Part shown: positions 46,630-59,100 of the stretch, one piece after another
Numbering within the stretch: the first letter of the stretch is position 1
Layout: each line of letters starts with the position of its first letter
Source of the DNA: Rhizophagus clarus
Lineage: Eukaryota > Glomeromycota > Glomeromycetes > Glomerales > Glomeraceae
Direction of reading: 5' to 3'
DNA length: 64,000 bases
Assembly (NCBI GenBank): GCA_015698045.1
Contig: BLAL01000324.1
Span: forward strand, 1,200,501 to 1,264,500
The notes under the pieces: generated by a model
The model's input: the letters and a program-made list of their open reading frames with translations, nothing else
Database searches by the model: none
What the model was told of the DNA's origin: nothing
Program-made: the position numbers and the translations under genes

Positions 46630-48339
46630 TTAATTTGCAATCTTCTTAGTTACTTTTTTTTTATGCTTTCTTTGCTCTCTTTCATCATTATCATTCTTTT
46701 CATCATCATCTTCAGAAAATGACCTTGCAGCACTTATGTAATTATGAGACAGCTCCATTGATCTTGTAACATCTATTTTATCAGTACAAGCAAAGTCCAA
46801 ATTTATTGTGTATAAATCTGTATTTGCCATAAAAAAGTTGTGACGAGCTGTTTTGTCATCATCCACCTCCTCACTTAAACATCTAATCCCGTAAATAATA
46901 ATATTTTGGAGCGCTCTTTCCATTTCTTCTGATAGTTTATTTGAAACACATGTCAACCACTGACGAAATATAGTTGAAACTGAAACTTTAGATTTTAACT
47001 GGAAATATTATCGTTAGTGCAACTATTCTGATATGTGAAACCTATATTCGACCATAATTCGCTCCTCCATCCATCAAAAACTTTTCAAAAACGTTTGCCC
47101 ATAAAACTAATTTTTTGTTTGTTTTCTTTCTTCTTAGAAAAATGCGGAAATAATTTACTAATTATATCTTCTATCATTAAATTTCTAGAAGAATGATCAA
47201 GGTGTCAAGTACGAAGGAATAGTCCTCTTAATTCAACGTAAATGATATCTACTAAGATCCATTTTGGGAGAGAACTATAATTATTTTCTAATATTTCACT
47301 CATCTGTTTTTGACTATATTCACGACTGGTTTTAGGTTCCGTATATTTATCTAGAACATTCGCGTTGGGTCTTGGGGAAGGACTTCTGGGGTAGTGACGT
47401 TCTTTAGTAAAATATTGAGACGGAAACTCCAAATTGTTATTTATGAGTTGTCGTTCAAAATTATCCCTATAATAAAAATAAATGGGCTCAGAACATATGA
47501 ATTATAAATATTACAGATTTACTATATATATTTACATTAGAGTGTGGCTCTTCAAAGGCAGAGAATGCAGCGGGGAATGTGGTGACGTCGCCGGAGAGGA
47601 TTTCAGTGATGTTATTGTTGATATGGGACTTTGACTTTTCCTGTATTTCTCAGTCATAAAATTGATATAATCGGATAAAATTAGGCCGAATTCATCTGCT
47701 ATTTTCTTCTTAGTTTTATAGGGATCCAGAGATATATTTATTATTTCCTCAATTCTCAAGAACTCCTCTTTTAGCATTTTGTCTACAATTATTAAATATC
47801 AAGGTAAGTGAACTATTCATATCACAAAAAGAAAGAATAATGAATTTCAATTATAGGTCACCTATTTTTTCTTCATCATCAATTTGTTGAGGAGGTTGAG
47901 GTGGTAATTGAGGTAAGTATTATTGAGGTTGTTGAGAAGGTGATTGCGACCATTGGTATTCATGATGTGGCCATTGACGTTGCTGATTTTGTTGAGGTTG
48001 TTGAGGTTGTTGAGGCCATTGAGGTAGAGGTGGTTGCGGCCATTGAGGTTGAGATTGTTGAGGTTGTTGAGGCCATTGAGATTGAAATGGTTGCGGCCAT
48101 TGAAATTGAAATTGTTGAGGTTGTCGCGGCCACTGAAGTAGAGTTTGGGGTTGAGATTGTTGCGGTTGTTGAGATTGAGGTTGTTGCGGTTGATGAGATT
48201 GAGGTTGTTGCAGCTGTTGAGGTTGTTGCGGCCATTGAGACTGAGGTTGTTGATATTGCGGTTGCGATGGCTGCCAATGTTTAATAAGAGAACCTTTTTT
48301 ACGAATTCCTTGTTCTTTATCAAGATCTTAAGAAGACAT
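46630..48339 (-). pseudogene. Q/P/W-rich repeat protein gene of the giant element, decayed
   Basis: Reading from ATG 48339 gives a basic start (EQGIRKKGSLIKHWQP), then about 100 residues of PQQPQSQWPQQ-type repeats. After an intron comes MLKEEFLRIEEIINISLDPY and ADEFGLILSDYINFMTEKYR (47777-47532). Next are a Ser/Pro-rich exon ending in LPKWILVDIIYVELRGLF (47432-47205) and, after broken sequence, the frame 46956-46630 with a helical LSEEMERALQNIIIYGIR and a charged tail. The function is unknown; a low-complexity adaptor or DNA-associated accessory protein of the element is possible. TAA at codon 4 and near 47920 both fit CAA to TAA. The other long frames over 47862-48323 are the same repeat in other phases. 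Confidence 0.55.
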
Positions 48340-50470
48340 TTTAATGATATCTCAATATAAAAAAAAAAAGAAATAATTGAATAAAAAAAAAAAAAAAAAT
48401 TTTTTTTATTCCCTTTTTTTTTGCGTTGATCTTACCACATCATGATCGAAAAAAATTAATCTTTTTCTTGCATCGTAATTATATCTATGATTGTTAATTA
48501 CGAAAAGAAAAAAAATTCTTTTCACCATTGATCTTATTACATCATATGATACAGATTTTTTTAAGGAAAAAAAATATGATTAATATAATGATGAATATTG
48601 TGATTAAATCATAGCCAAGTAAAATTAATATTTTTCTCACATTGTTACGATTAATTTCGAAAATAAGTTTCTTTTTTACCATTGATCTCAATAGATTTTC
48701 TAAGGAAAAAAATTTGATTAATATAATGACGGACATTGTGATTATCGAGTAAAAATTAATCTTTTTTTCAATTTTTTTCTTTTTTTTAAAAATTCTATAT
48801 CGTGGTTATACCTATTACCAAAAAAAACTTTTTCTGCAAAAAAAGTTGTTTGCATTGATATCATAACACTACGAGTTATCTTTTCCTTGAACCTTCTCAA
48901 ACATCTTAAGTCGTATAATTAATAATTAACCTCTCCTATAAACAGAGAGCAACTTACTTTAATATAAACACGAATACAAAATACGTTAGTAATGAGAACG
49001 AAAAATAAATTCTTTGGGAAAAAGAGATTATTTAAAGCACTGAACTGAAAGGAATGATTCCTAGGATAGCGAGTGATTTGAACTAAGCCAAAGTTAGAAA
49101 CAAGATAGTTTCGGTATTTTCAGGCGGTATGGATGAAGACAATTCACGTATTAGCCCTTGTTCTACAATTGATTTTTATCAAACTCGCTCTACATTGATT
49201 ATTTCAGTTCTGTCTCAACCGATCTCTGGGGAAGAAGCAAAGTAGAAATCAAAGAATGGGAATCATGTATAGAAAAGGAACATCTTAAAAAGAAAGAGGC
49301 AACGGTTCTGCGAGTTAGAAATATCTGAGTAGATGATTCATGCTGAAGCTTCTCTTCTCTCATTTCATCACTGATGCTTTTTCTTATGCACCTTATCCAA
49401 GAAAGCATCCATTTCTCTTTCCTTTAATGACTTGGTATTCTTGAACTGGTCTTATGCGCATATACTATATAAAACTTCTGGTCAAATGATCGTAGTATTG
49501 CTTTAAATTCCTAATTAGCTAATTACACATGTGCATATTGCATATTTTACCAAATTCTGTAGACCAATAAAAATCACAGTTTTGCACTGAGATTATCATT
49601 TAATCTCATTTGGATAAATTGTTTGTACTTGGCGTGAAGAACAGGTTATACTGTACTAATTAAACTGGCTGGTACTTACAAAAAAGAGATCTTTTTTTCT
49701 GTTTTTTTTCTAATTATTATGCTTTTTTATTTCTATCTAAGGCTGTGTTTTATTGTGCCATTGATTTACTTATTATATGGCTATATTTATTTCACCATCA
49801 ATCATCGCTTTGTGTAAAGCTATAGTTTGTGGTTGTGCAAATTTCCTACTGGCGCTTTTCTGGGTGTTTAATAGAATAATTGGTCGGCAAGTCATGTATA
49901 ATATATATTGATATAAAAGAATTTATTTTTTAGTTGTCTTTCTGACGCAGATTACTAATGTATATTAATTTAATTAATGGTGTGTGACTAAACAAATATT
50001 GACGACAACTTTTCAAATAAAAAGGTATCCGTAATTAGACAACTAAACAGGAACATCTCAGTGCTAGGATAAGCCTTGTTTAGAATAAGCCCAGCAATTC
50101 TGTACTGAGATTTTCGAATGATGTTTCCCATTTAGGATAGGCCCAACACTTCGCTAGTTGTATATAAATACCCCTAATTTTTCAAGAAAAATAAAGTTTT
50201 ATAACGATTTCCCTTAATAACTTATTTTCACGTTCCTATTTTTTTTTTAAAAAAAAAAGAAATAAAAATTTTAGAAAAAATCTTATTCCCACGTCCTTTT
50301 TTTTTAAATAAATATGATTAAAAACAAAAAATTTTCTCCTCCTATCTGAAAGAAACTTCGTTTTATCAAAAAAAAAAGAATTTTCTCCTCCTACCCGAAA
50401 GAACCTTTAAGTTTTATCAAAAAAAAAGTTCATACTCTTCCTTTTTAAAATAACGTATCTTAATTTTAAT
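48340..50470. other. Interior spacer of the giant element
   Basis: Contains repeated TTGATCTTACCACATCATGATCGA-like text (48425-48450, with partners at 45340-45365), so the duplication of the Q/P/W-rich 5' region extends upstream. Open frames at 48542-48736 and 49199-49408 have no supporting features. Confidence 0.45.
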
Positions 50471-51316
50471 ATGCCCGATAACATTGATAACACTACTATT
50501 ATCGACAATAATAATGAAGTTAGCCCTGATTTTTATATAATTGATAACCTGAACGCGATTAAAGATATATTAAGTATATCTGTTAATCATTCTATAATAA
50601 TAAAGAATAATTCTAGTACAATTCAAATGTTAATTACAATATTTCAAGATAAGTTAACACTATGTTTTTTTGGGTGCATTGATGCTGTATATATTATCAG
50701 GTTACTAATACTGTATGTTTTGATACTGACTAACAATATAAGAACGACTTACCGCTACTTCATCTACTATCTCTCCTCCTATTGTCTCTACTTCTCCTCT
50801 TAATGTCTCTGCTATTGTCTCTCCTTCTCCTTCGGTCTCAACATACGGATCCTTGTCAGATTCAATTTCATCTTTAAGCTCTTCGCTACCTTTAGACTCT
50901 TCAGTAACCTCATCATCAATAACTCCCTTAACGACTTTAATTTCATCGATCTCACCAATTTCCTCGATCTTCCCAATTTCCTCGAACCTGCCAATTTCTT
51001 CAAACCCAGCTCCCAGTTTAAATTTAAATTTTATATGCATGTCGGAGGGGGTCGCTTTATCTAGCAGGACAAATTGGATTGCGCCTATCAGCTCATAAAA
51101 GATCTGTATTACTTATGTGAATATTACGGGCATAGTCTTAATACCTGCCTGAATATTCAGCAAAATTATTGGGGAAGATGCTGCAGGTGTTGGATCAGTC
51201 CGCACGAGTCAAAAGATTGCTATTTACGAAAAGGTGAAAAGGTACCTATTCCATTTAAAAAGAATTTTTTAAAGCCGGCCGATTTAATCAAATTTTTTGG
51301 AAGAATTAAGGAATAG
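50471..51316 (+). pseudogene. Ser/Pro-rich and zinc-knuckle (CCHC) protein, frameshifted
   Basis: Starts at ATG 50471 (MPDNIDNTTIIDNNNE). A possible intron at 50701-50743 (GTTACTAA...ATATAAG) leads to a Ser/Thr/Pro-rich region (ISPPIVSTSPL, LISSISPISSIFPISS) running to 51098. The last part is in another frame from about 51074: LDCAYQLIKDLYYL, then CEYYGHSLNTC and CCRCWISPHESKDC. The second is an exact C-x2-C-x4-H-x4-C zinc knuckle; the first lacks its leading Cys. Such knuckles bind single-stranded nucleic acid and are typical of gag-like proteins. It may be a nucleic-acid-binding accessory of the element. The frame change near 51040-51075 makes the present copy non-functional unless another intron exists. 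Confidence 0.5.
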
Positions 51317-51341
51317 GTTTTTTTTTTAATTCATTTCTGGT

Positions 51342-51506
51342 CGCCTTGGTGGCGAATTTTTTATTCTATATAGTTTGTTTGGTCCGCCTGATGGCGGGTT
51401 TTTTTCCTGGTTCGTCTGGTGATGAGTTTTTTTTCTGGTTCGCCTTGTGGCGTAAAGATTTCTGGTTCGCCTGGTGGCATAAAGGTTTCTGGTTCGCCTG
51501 GTGGCG
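51342..51506. repeat. Tandem CGCC-TGGT-GGCG hairpin repeat
   Basis: Six copies of TTCTGGTTCGCCTGGTGGCG-like units, about 28 bp apart in the regular part (cores at 51342, 51385, 51413, 51441, 51469 and 51495). Most cores are CGCC-N4/5-GGCG hairpins, GC-rich islands in AT-rich DNA. Confidence 0.8.
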
Positions 51507-51842
51507 TGTTCTTTTTTTGTTTTGATATTTTTTTATAATAATAATAAATAATAATGTATTTTATCAATCACACTGGCACTAAATAAAATTTATTAAGACA
51601 TTTTTTGAATATTATCTTGAATGCCAAATTGATATGATGATAATATTAAATTCAATTGCAGAAAATATAAAAAAAAATTGTTCAATATGGAAGTCAGTAA
51701 TTTGATGGCTGTTTAAAAATCTAAGGTTTCTGTTAAGATTGTTTGTTTCTTTACTATAAAAATGCTGATCAATAACTTTTAGTTCAGTAAAATTATTAAT
51801 TTGTATAATAAATTCCTTTTATTCAGCAATAAATTTTGAAGT

Positions 51843-52184
51843 TCAAATAATTTTGATATTTAATTTTGATTTATAAATATCTAGATGTTCAAAGCACGCC
51901 TTAGCAAAATTTTTGCCAATTGTCATACAACTGAAATTTAACGTGTCTACTGGATTTTCTACAGATTCTACCCAATCACGATGTTGTCGTAAAAAATTTT
52001 TAATATAAAAAAATGCTTGCTCGATCTGTAAGCAATAAATTTTTAAATAATGGAAGATTAAATTCTTACGGGATTATAATCGGGAGAATAAGATGGCAAA
52101 AATTCAAGTCGTATTCCTTTCTCCTCACAAATATTCCGCAAACGCTGACTTTTATGTATAGATACATTATCTAAGATTAAAACG
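51843..52184 (-). pseudogene. Tc1/mariner-type DDE transposase fragment
   Basis: Minus-strand exon 52184-52070 reads SVLILDNVSIHKSQRLR and RLEFLPSYSPDYNP. A GTAAGA...TTACAG intron (52069-52026) separates it from IEQAFFYIKNFLRQHRDW, which runs open to a stop at 51843. LDN-x-x-x-H and LPSYSPDYNPIE are the second Asp and the Asp/Glu region of the DDE_3 / IS630-Tc1 superfamily. The first catalytic Asp, the helix-turn-helix part and TIRs are not found, so this is a C-terminal fragment although its own frame is intact. Confidence 0.8.
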
Positions 52185-52465
52185 CTATACTAGTTATTTA
52201 ACTAAATAAAATATTAAATAAAAATATTTATTATAGTCTATGTGGTTTTATTTTTCGCTTCAAAAAATGGTAAACAAGTTGGGAAGAAAAAGAGATGGTT
52301 AACGCGGCACAATAAAAATCAATAAAATCTATGTACAACGTGAAATCAGGTCACATGAATTATTAGCAGAGTGGTGGCGCTATGATATATTGTAATCTTT
52401 ATTATCATAAAGGAATAAAAAACATATCAATGTTATCACGGTCTTTTATGTGATATGTACTGTAT

Positions 52466-54033
52466 TTATGAAAAAAGATGGAGTTTTAAAGAGCTAGCAA
52501 TGTTTCTTCCGCTACAGGAAGGAATTTCTAGATCTTCTGTAATAACATCTAACTCCTTAACCTTTTCTTTGATATTTGCGCTTTCAGTTTCAACCCAGAC
52601 TATTTTGAAGCATTTTCTGGAGAATTCTATTAATTTATCTAGTGAAGTTTCTGATAATTTTGTAAAATCGATGGCTGAAACGTATCGGCTTAAGATTCTC
52701 TTTAAAACCACCTCACGTGATATGAAATTGTTTACTTCTTCGTCGGTAAGATCTGAACTTTCCGTATATCCACTTTAATAGAAAAAAAATTTAAATCATT
52801 AAATCATTGTAATAAAACAACAACATAACGATATGAACGTATCGATCACCTTTCTACAATTTGTCAAAATTCTTTTACTAATGTTAAAAGTACATTTTTC
52901 AATTGATATCGATAGTCAGAAAATGATTTATAATATCGTTCATTAATTGACTTTGCCACGCTTTAATAAGCATCATGCCTAAAAATTTTTTGTGTTATTT
53001 TATCAAACGCATAATCAGGCGGATTTCTAGTTCGCAAAAAAGGCATTTCATTTCTTCGTCAATAAGATGATAATTATCCTAAACAGTAATAATATTAATA
53101 ATACATAATACATCAGTAATTCTGTGTAATAACGATTGTTCTTAATTGGTAAGAATGTAACAACCAAAATAAGAAATGGATTTTGCGTTGTCAGATGGTG
53201 ATGAAGTCAAGGTGGTTAGTGGCAAATTTGTTGATGGCTGCTTCGTCGAGGCATCAAGCATTTTGTTTGCCAGATGTAGTACACTTGGATGTAAGACCAA
53301 CCAATTGCAAATTTGCAATTGATTGGTCATTGCGCCAAATTGAACTGGAATTTCTTCTTCACTTTCTAGAAGTAATATTAAATGAGAATAAAATTATATT
53401 CATTAATTATGTTCAGATTTTATATTTTTACCGCTTTCATCATTTTCATTTTCTTCTTGTTCTTTATCTTTCTCTTTCCTATCCCTCTCTCTTCTTTCTT
53501 TCTCTCTTCTCTCTTATTCTCTTCTCTCTTTCTCTCTTCTTTCTTTCTCTCTTCTCTCTTTATCTCTCCTCTCCATCTCTTTCTTCTCATTTTCTCTTCT
53601 TTCTTTTTCAATATTTCTTTCTTCTTGCTCTGGAAGCATATCTTCATTATAACGAAGTAAATTTAGTTTAAATAAATTCGCAGAAATATCATTTCAATTG
53701 AATAATAAAACAATTATTATAACATATTTACCCAAAATAATTCTTTCAATATCATCATCTTGTCTATTATTACCTTCTCCAATATCTACATCTTGTCCAT
53801 GTAAATTATCTTGTTCATGTTCACTTCCTTCCTCTCTCCTTTCATCTCTTTCCTTATTATAATCACGTGAAGAGTTGGCAACATATGTACGAATAGTTTT
53901 TGTAGTCTTTGCAGCTTTTGTTGCCTTGTCTTTTAGGTATCATTATAATAGTATTAGGCGCAATTACTATATAAATTTTAAATCAAAAATATAATATTAT
54001 TACCTTTTTCTGTTACTCCTCTGCGTTTAGTCA
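52466..54033 (-). pseudogene. Decayed multi-exon gene with Glu/Arg/Lys-rich coil
   Basis: It starts with MTKRRGVTEK at 54033 and a GTAATA donor. The next exon (about 53935-53730) reads KAAKTTKTIRTYVANSSR and ERDERREEGSEHEQD. Then comes an ERREKERREKERREE coil (53660-53430, broken by a stop), a poor region at 53370-53140, a segment NPPDYAFDKITQKIFRHDAY with SINERYYKSFSDYRYQL (about 53040-52860), and a final open exon 52779-52466 (SDLTDEEVNNFISREVV). Stops interrupt at least three blocks. No family is recognised; coil and basic start suggest a structural or nucleic-acid-associated protein. The opposite-strand frames here are artefacts of the purine-rich coil. Confidence 0.45.
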
Positions 54034-54186
54034 TGATAAACAAACAAGATGGTACTTATCAGTATTGTGCTAGTAGCAACGTAAAGAAATAGGTGATTCA
54101 TCGCGTAAAGAAATAGGTGATTTCTGACGAAATGAATACAGCATCATCTTTATTTATTTATAGAGATTTCTCCTAATATTAAAAAA

Positions 54187-56022
54187 AATTACATCGTGAC
54201 CGCAGCACATAAAAGGAAATTGGGTTAGCATTCTCAAAAAAAACGTTCATGGTTACATTAAATCTTGGATAGTTGATTGGAAGAATTTGTTAATGGTTAC
54301 ATTGATTTTTATCTGCAGCGCATTGACAGAATTTGTTACATTAGTTCTCTATCTCGGAATTATGTAATGAAGTTTTAAAAAAAACTTTTCAAGTTGTTGA
54401 CCCAAATTTCCTTTTATATAGTGCAGTCATAATATCACAGTCATAATATTATAAAAAAATTTACTTTGTGCTTTTTTCCCAAAGAATTCAATTGATATTT
54501 TTTTTAAAGTTTGACTGTCCATATCTTATCAGTTACATATAAAAATATCACATCTCAGATCAGAGTTTTTAGATTTCTAATAAAAAAAAGATAGAAAGAA
54601 AATGTCCTCTCCCAAACCTAGTAGAGAAGAAATAGGTATAAAAAAAAAATACCTGATATGTTAATTCATTAAATAACGTATGATAATATTCAAATAGTTT
54701 CTTTCATATATAGATAATATGATATTGATCTCGCTAGATGATCTAATAAAAGAACAAACCCGATCGAATGATCTTCTCCAGACCAATATTAAAAAGAAAC
54801 GGAAATGTCCGTCTCGTAACAACCGAGCGAAGACCATGGGAGACTGGGCTCAGATGGTGAAAAAAGTATGATCATTTGATTCTTTAATATTTTGTGATAA
54901 TTTGAAATATTTAACACTTTAAAATTATTTGTTAGAATTGATATTGCTATTATATGAAATTAATATCTCATTACAATACCACACAATATTATATCCACCT
55001 TCTTTTCAATTTATTTCAATAAAAAAATAAATCTTATGTAATTTTATAATTGTATATATCCGTAAAGCTCACAACTAGTGATTTTATCATAATAATTGAT
55101 TGTAATAATTTAAAATCATAAAAATCAAAATTTCATATAAACTGGAACACGAATTGCTAACAATTTTTTTCTGATCATTTGTCTTATCTAAATGTGCTGC
55201 GATCACGATATTCTTAAAATGTAATGTCAATTTTTCAGAAAAGCTTTGTTAACCAATTTCCGTTATGTCCAGCAGCCTATATAAATTTCTTTACATATAA
55301 TCGTCAAAACATCAATCCTAAATTCAAGAGCTTTGTTAACCCAAATTTCTATAGTTACGATGTTGTTCATTATATAATTCATTAGTTAATGTAACTAACT
55401 ATTAACGAATTTTTTTTCTGATCAATTATCCCAAAATTCAATGATCTAAATTTCCGCTTATGTCCTGCGGTCACAATATTCATATAAATTCCTTTACATA
55501 TAACCGTTAAAGAAGTCAACTCTTCAGATCATTGCCTCAAAACTTCGTTAATGCATTGTAAGTAAAGAACCAATGTAGCCATTAAGAAAATTTTCGATCA
55601 ATTCAAATTTCCGTTTATGTCCCACGGTTACAATATTCATACAAAATTTCTTTGCATGTCGATTTTCCCAAAATTTAAGAAATTAGTAATCTAAATTTCC
55701 GTTTATGTTCTGCAGTTACACACAATATTCATACAAAATTTCTTTGCATGTAACTGTTATTAACACGTCAATTTTAGATCATTTTCCCCAAGATTTCCAT
55801 TAATGTACTGTGATCCAAAAACTAATGTAACCATTGACAATTTTTTTTTCTCAAAATTTCAATATAAATTTCTGTTTATAAATTTCTGTTTATGTCCTGC
55901 GGTCACGATTTCATACAAAATTTCTTTACATGTAACCAGATTATTGCCCAAAATTTCCGTTAATGAGAAATTTGTTAACCCAAAATTTCCGTTTATGTGC
56001 TGCGGTCACGATACTATGATTT
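54187..56022. mobile_element. 1.8-kb TIR element with internal repeats, nested
   Basis: The left end ATCGTGACCGCAGCACATAA and the right end, inverted, match over about 37 bp with few differences, continuing GGAAATT(G/T)GGTTA. The right half holds several copies of AAATTTCCGTTTATGT, CTGCGGTCAC and TTTCTTTACATGTAACC, apparently repeats of the terminal sequence. Two exons of an unknown gene lie inside. No target duplication can be fixed. Confidence 0.6.
54602..54865 (+). CDS. 5' exons of an unknown gene inside the nested element
   Basis: Exon 54602-54635 (MSSPKPSREEI) ends at G|GTATAA, and exon 54714-54865 starts after CATATATAG in matching phase. It reads DNMILISLDDLIKEQTRS, KKKRKCPSRN and MGDWAQMVKK, then a GTATGA donor. 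The 62 codons are intact, but no third exon is found in the repeats that follow. The basic KKKRK run could be a nuclear signal. Family unknown; the gene looks truncated. Confidence 0.45.
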
Positions 56023-56131
56023 CCAATTAAAAATATTATAAAGCAGTTAATGAATTAAATACACAAACGCACATGGACATTTTTTAAATTTACTTATTTT
56101 ATTATTCCTTATTATAATTATTATCATAGCC

Positions 56132-59100
56132 ATGTTACGAAATAAACCTCGAAAAGCGAATATTGCTACATTACCTTTTCATATTTGTAATAATTTTAGA
56201 AGGTTGCCCAACAGATTTTTATTATCGGATAATGATGACAATGAAAAAATGGTACAAAAAGATTTTGAAGATGATAATATTAGCGGTGAAGAGTATAATG
56301 AATATGGCGACGAAGATGATGATTTAGAACAACGAAGCGATGATGATCATATAGAATAGCAAAGCGATAATGGTGATGATTTAGAACAATGAAGCGATAA
56401 TGATCATATAGAACAACAAAGCGATAATGGTGATGATTTAGAATAACGAAGCGATAATGATCATATAGAACAGCAAAGCAATAATGGTGATGATTTAGAA
56501 CAACAAAGCGATGATGATTATATAGAACAGCAAAGCGATAATGGTGATGATTTAGAACAACAAAGCAATAATGATCATTTAGAACAATGAAGCGATAATG
56601 ATCATTTAGAACAATGAAACGATAATGATGATGATTGAGAACAACGAAGCAATAATGAAGAAGGTGATACCAACATGATTTCAACATCATCAGAGAATGA
56701 AACAGAAAGCGATTATATAATGTCCTTAGAAAGTGATAAAGAATATGAAACAATGTCGTCAGATAATGAAGAAAGACATGATTCTGATATCTCAGAAGAA
56801 AAGCTATTCGTTGATGAAGTATTGGCTAATGATAAGTTACCATCTTATGATGGTGATTTTGCTCCATATTTTCAAAATTTAACTACTGCTGCCTTATTTT
56901 GTTGGATTTATAAGCATAATATTTCAACAAATGCATATGAAGATCTTGTTGACATTATCATGAGACCAGAATTTAATAGAGATCATATTGTAAAAAATAT
57001 TCAAAGATTTCGAGCATGGAGGGAGCGTCTTTCTCTTCCCTTAATATCAGCAAAATCTATCTCAATTTCATCAAAAAAAACACCATCAACTTTAAAGGAT
57101 TCAAAGATGGCATATCAACTTTCAATAAGTGATATCATTTGGAATGTTCTTAACAACCCATCACTATTAAAGGAAATGTATTTTGGTGCTGGTGTCGATT
57201 CAAAAACAAAATCTGAGTACTGGCATGGTACCTTATGGGCAGAGTCACCTCTTTTCGGTCAAGAACAATTAATGATATCAGGGGGTAATTATTTATTAAA
57301 TGCAAGCTGATGGTAGAGAGACGAAGCAATAAAGTACAAGAGACTAACACTTTTTTCATATGTATATAATAGAAATATACCAATGTGGCAATTTTGTTTA
57401 CTATTACGACAATGAGCGAAAACTTGGCAGATTGAGAGCGATATTATTAAATAAAGAGAACCAATAGTATCGGCTGAGAATCCAAAAAGTTCTAGATTAT
57501 AGTGACTTGCCTGGAACTTTTAAGGGAGAATTAAGACAAAATCGCTCTCTTTCCGGAGAAGTTTGGTTACAAGATGAACCATTCTTGACAATAACAACAT
57601 CACAAATTTCAGAAAAGGTTGCTGCAGATACACTACGAATTACTGAAATACTTTATAAACATCATACATACTGGCGCATTTGTGATGTAACGTTCTCTTA
57701 TCAACATCCTTCAGAATATATTTCCATAAGGCAGCCACCATCTCCAACAATTCCGGTTTATAAGCTGTTTTTGGATATATACTACGATGATTTTGGAACA
57801 TTTAGGAATGTTTATCATTCGTTAGGAGGTGTTTATGTGCAGTTTGAAAATATGCCTGCCCGTCAAAGAAAGTTGCTCAAAAATCACTTTGTTCTCGGGT
57901 TTGTTCCTTTCGGTGGTAATTTCAATGAATTCATGTTGCCATTTATTTTTGAAATGAAAGAATTCGAACAAAGAAAATTAATGGAAGTGAATAGCCAAGA
58001 TGCTTGGGTGATAGCTGGTTTAGGTGTCGTAACTGCTGATTTACCACAAGGGAATAACATGTGTGGTGTATTACGACATAATGCCAATAAAGGTTGCCGC
58101 ACTTGTACAGCCTCTCGAGAATCACTTACCAACTTCTCTCAAGATGTACCAGCAACATCAAGATATCATCACATCACATTTAAAGAGATATTTAACGAAC
58201 CTGCTACCACAAGGCAAAGACGACTTTGTACTGAGTTTGGACTAAGAACAAGGCCTAGCATTTTGGATAGGCTGCTAAAAGAAAGGCATCTACAGACCCC
58301 TCAAGATGTATATCATGCAACTGCTGGGAAGATTGGACGACTTCTTAAATTAACGTATGATCTTTGAATTTAATTAACTTTAGCTAGATATGTAACGAAC
58401 AAAATCTTTTAATAAAGCTTTTTGATTTCCACAGGTGTGAATTATTTTCACAAAAAGGAGAGGATGAGTTTATCAAAGCCTGGAAGAACTTTGAGAAACC
58501 AAAAAAATGGTCTTGTTTGCCAAATCCAATTAGTCACAATGCTAGTTTCATGATGTCTGACTATCTTAGGCTCGCTATGATAATGCCTTTTATACTTAAT
58601 AGTTTTTTAGAAACATCAAGCTTAAAGGAAAATGAATCCAAAAGCATTCTGCGACGAATTCAAGAATCACGCATTAACATGGCGAAAAATGTAATAATTG
58701 CTTGTTGGGTATATGTAGCAAAAACAATGAGGATGGTTTTTGAAAGCAAGTTTACATTAGATTCGTATGACGAATTACAAAAATGCCTTGAAGAAGAAAT
58801 GAAAATTCTTCCAAAAGTACAATTATTCATAATTCTTATATAATTTTTTATTTTTTATTTATCAATATATAAAATATTATTTAATAATGTGGCTTTAGGT
58901 TTTCCCTGAATTTGCTAACTTACCAAACCTGCATATCAATATCCACTTGCTGGTGCATGCAAGGACTTATGATACTCTTATAAACACTCAAGTTGGTATC
59001 AAAGAGATGGTGCATCAGATCTTTAAAGCAATGGTACCACGAATAAATTGCAAGAATGTCGAGCTAGACTTGTTAAAGCGGTATACTACGCTCTTTGCAA

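Noticed and set aside
47862..48360. Asn/Leu-rich, Val/Glu-rich and Ala/Thr-rich open frames on both strands
   Set aside because: All are phase shadows of the CAACCT repeat; the Q/P/W frame is the one continuing from the conserved start and matching the 45.2-kb twin.
52455..52778. 107-codon plus-strand frame
   Set aside because: The minus strand over the same bases has a TTAAAG acceptor and a charged helical protein continuing an upstream gene remnant, a better explanation.
53183..53671. Ser/Leu/Phe-rich plus-strand frames
   Set aside because: Antisense of the Glu/Arg/Lys coil exon; composition is the expected complement.
56280..56753. 157-codon minus frame rich in His and Tyr
   Set aside because: Translation of the minisatellite in the transposase-like gene in antisense.
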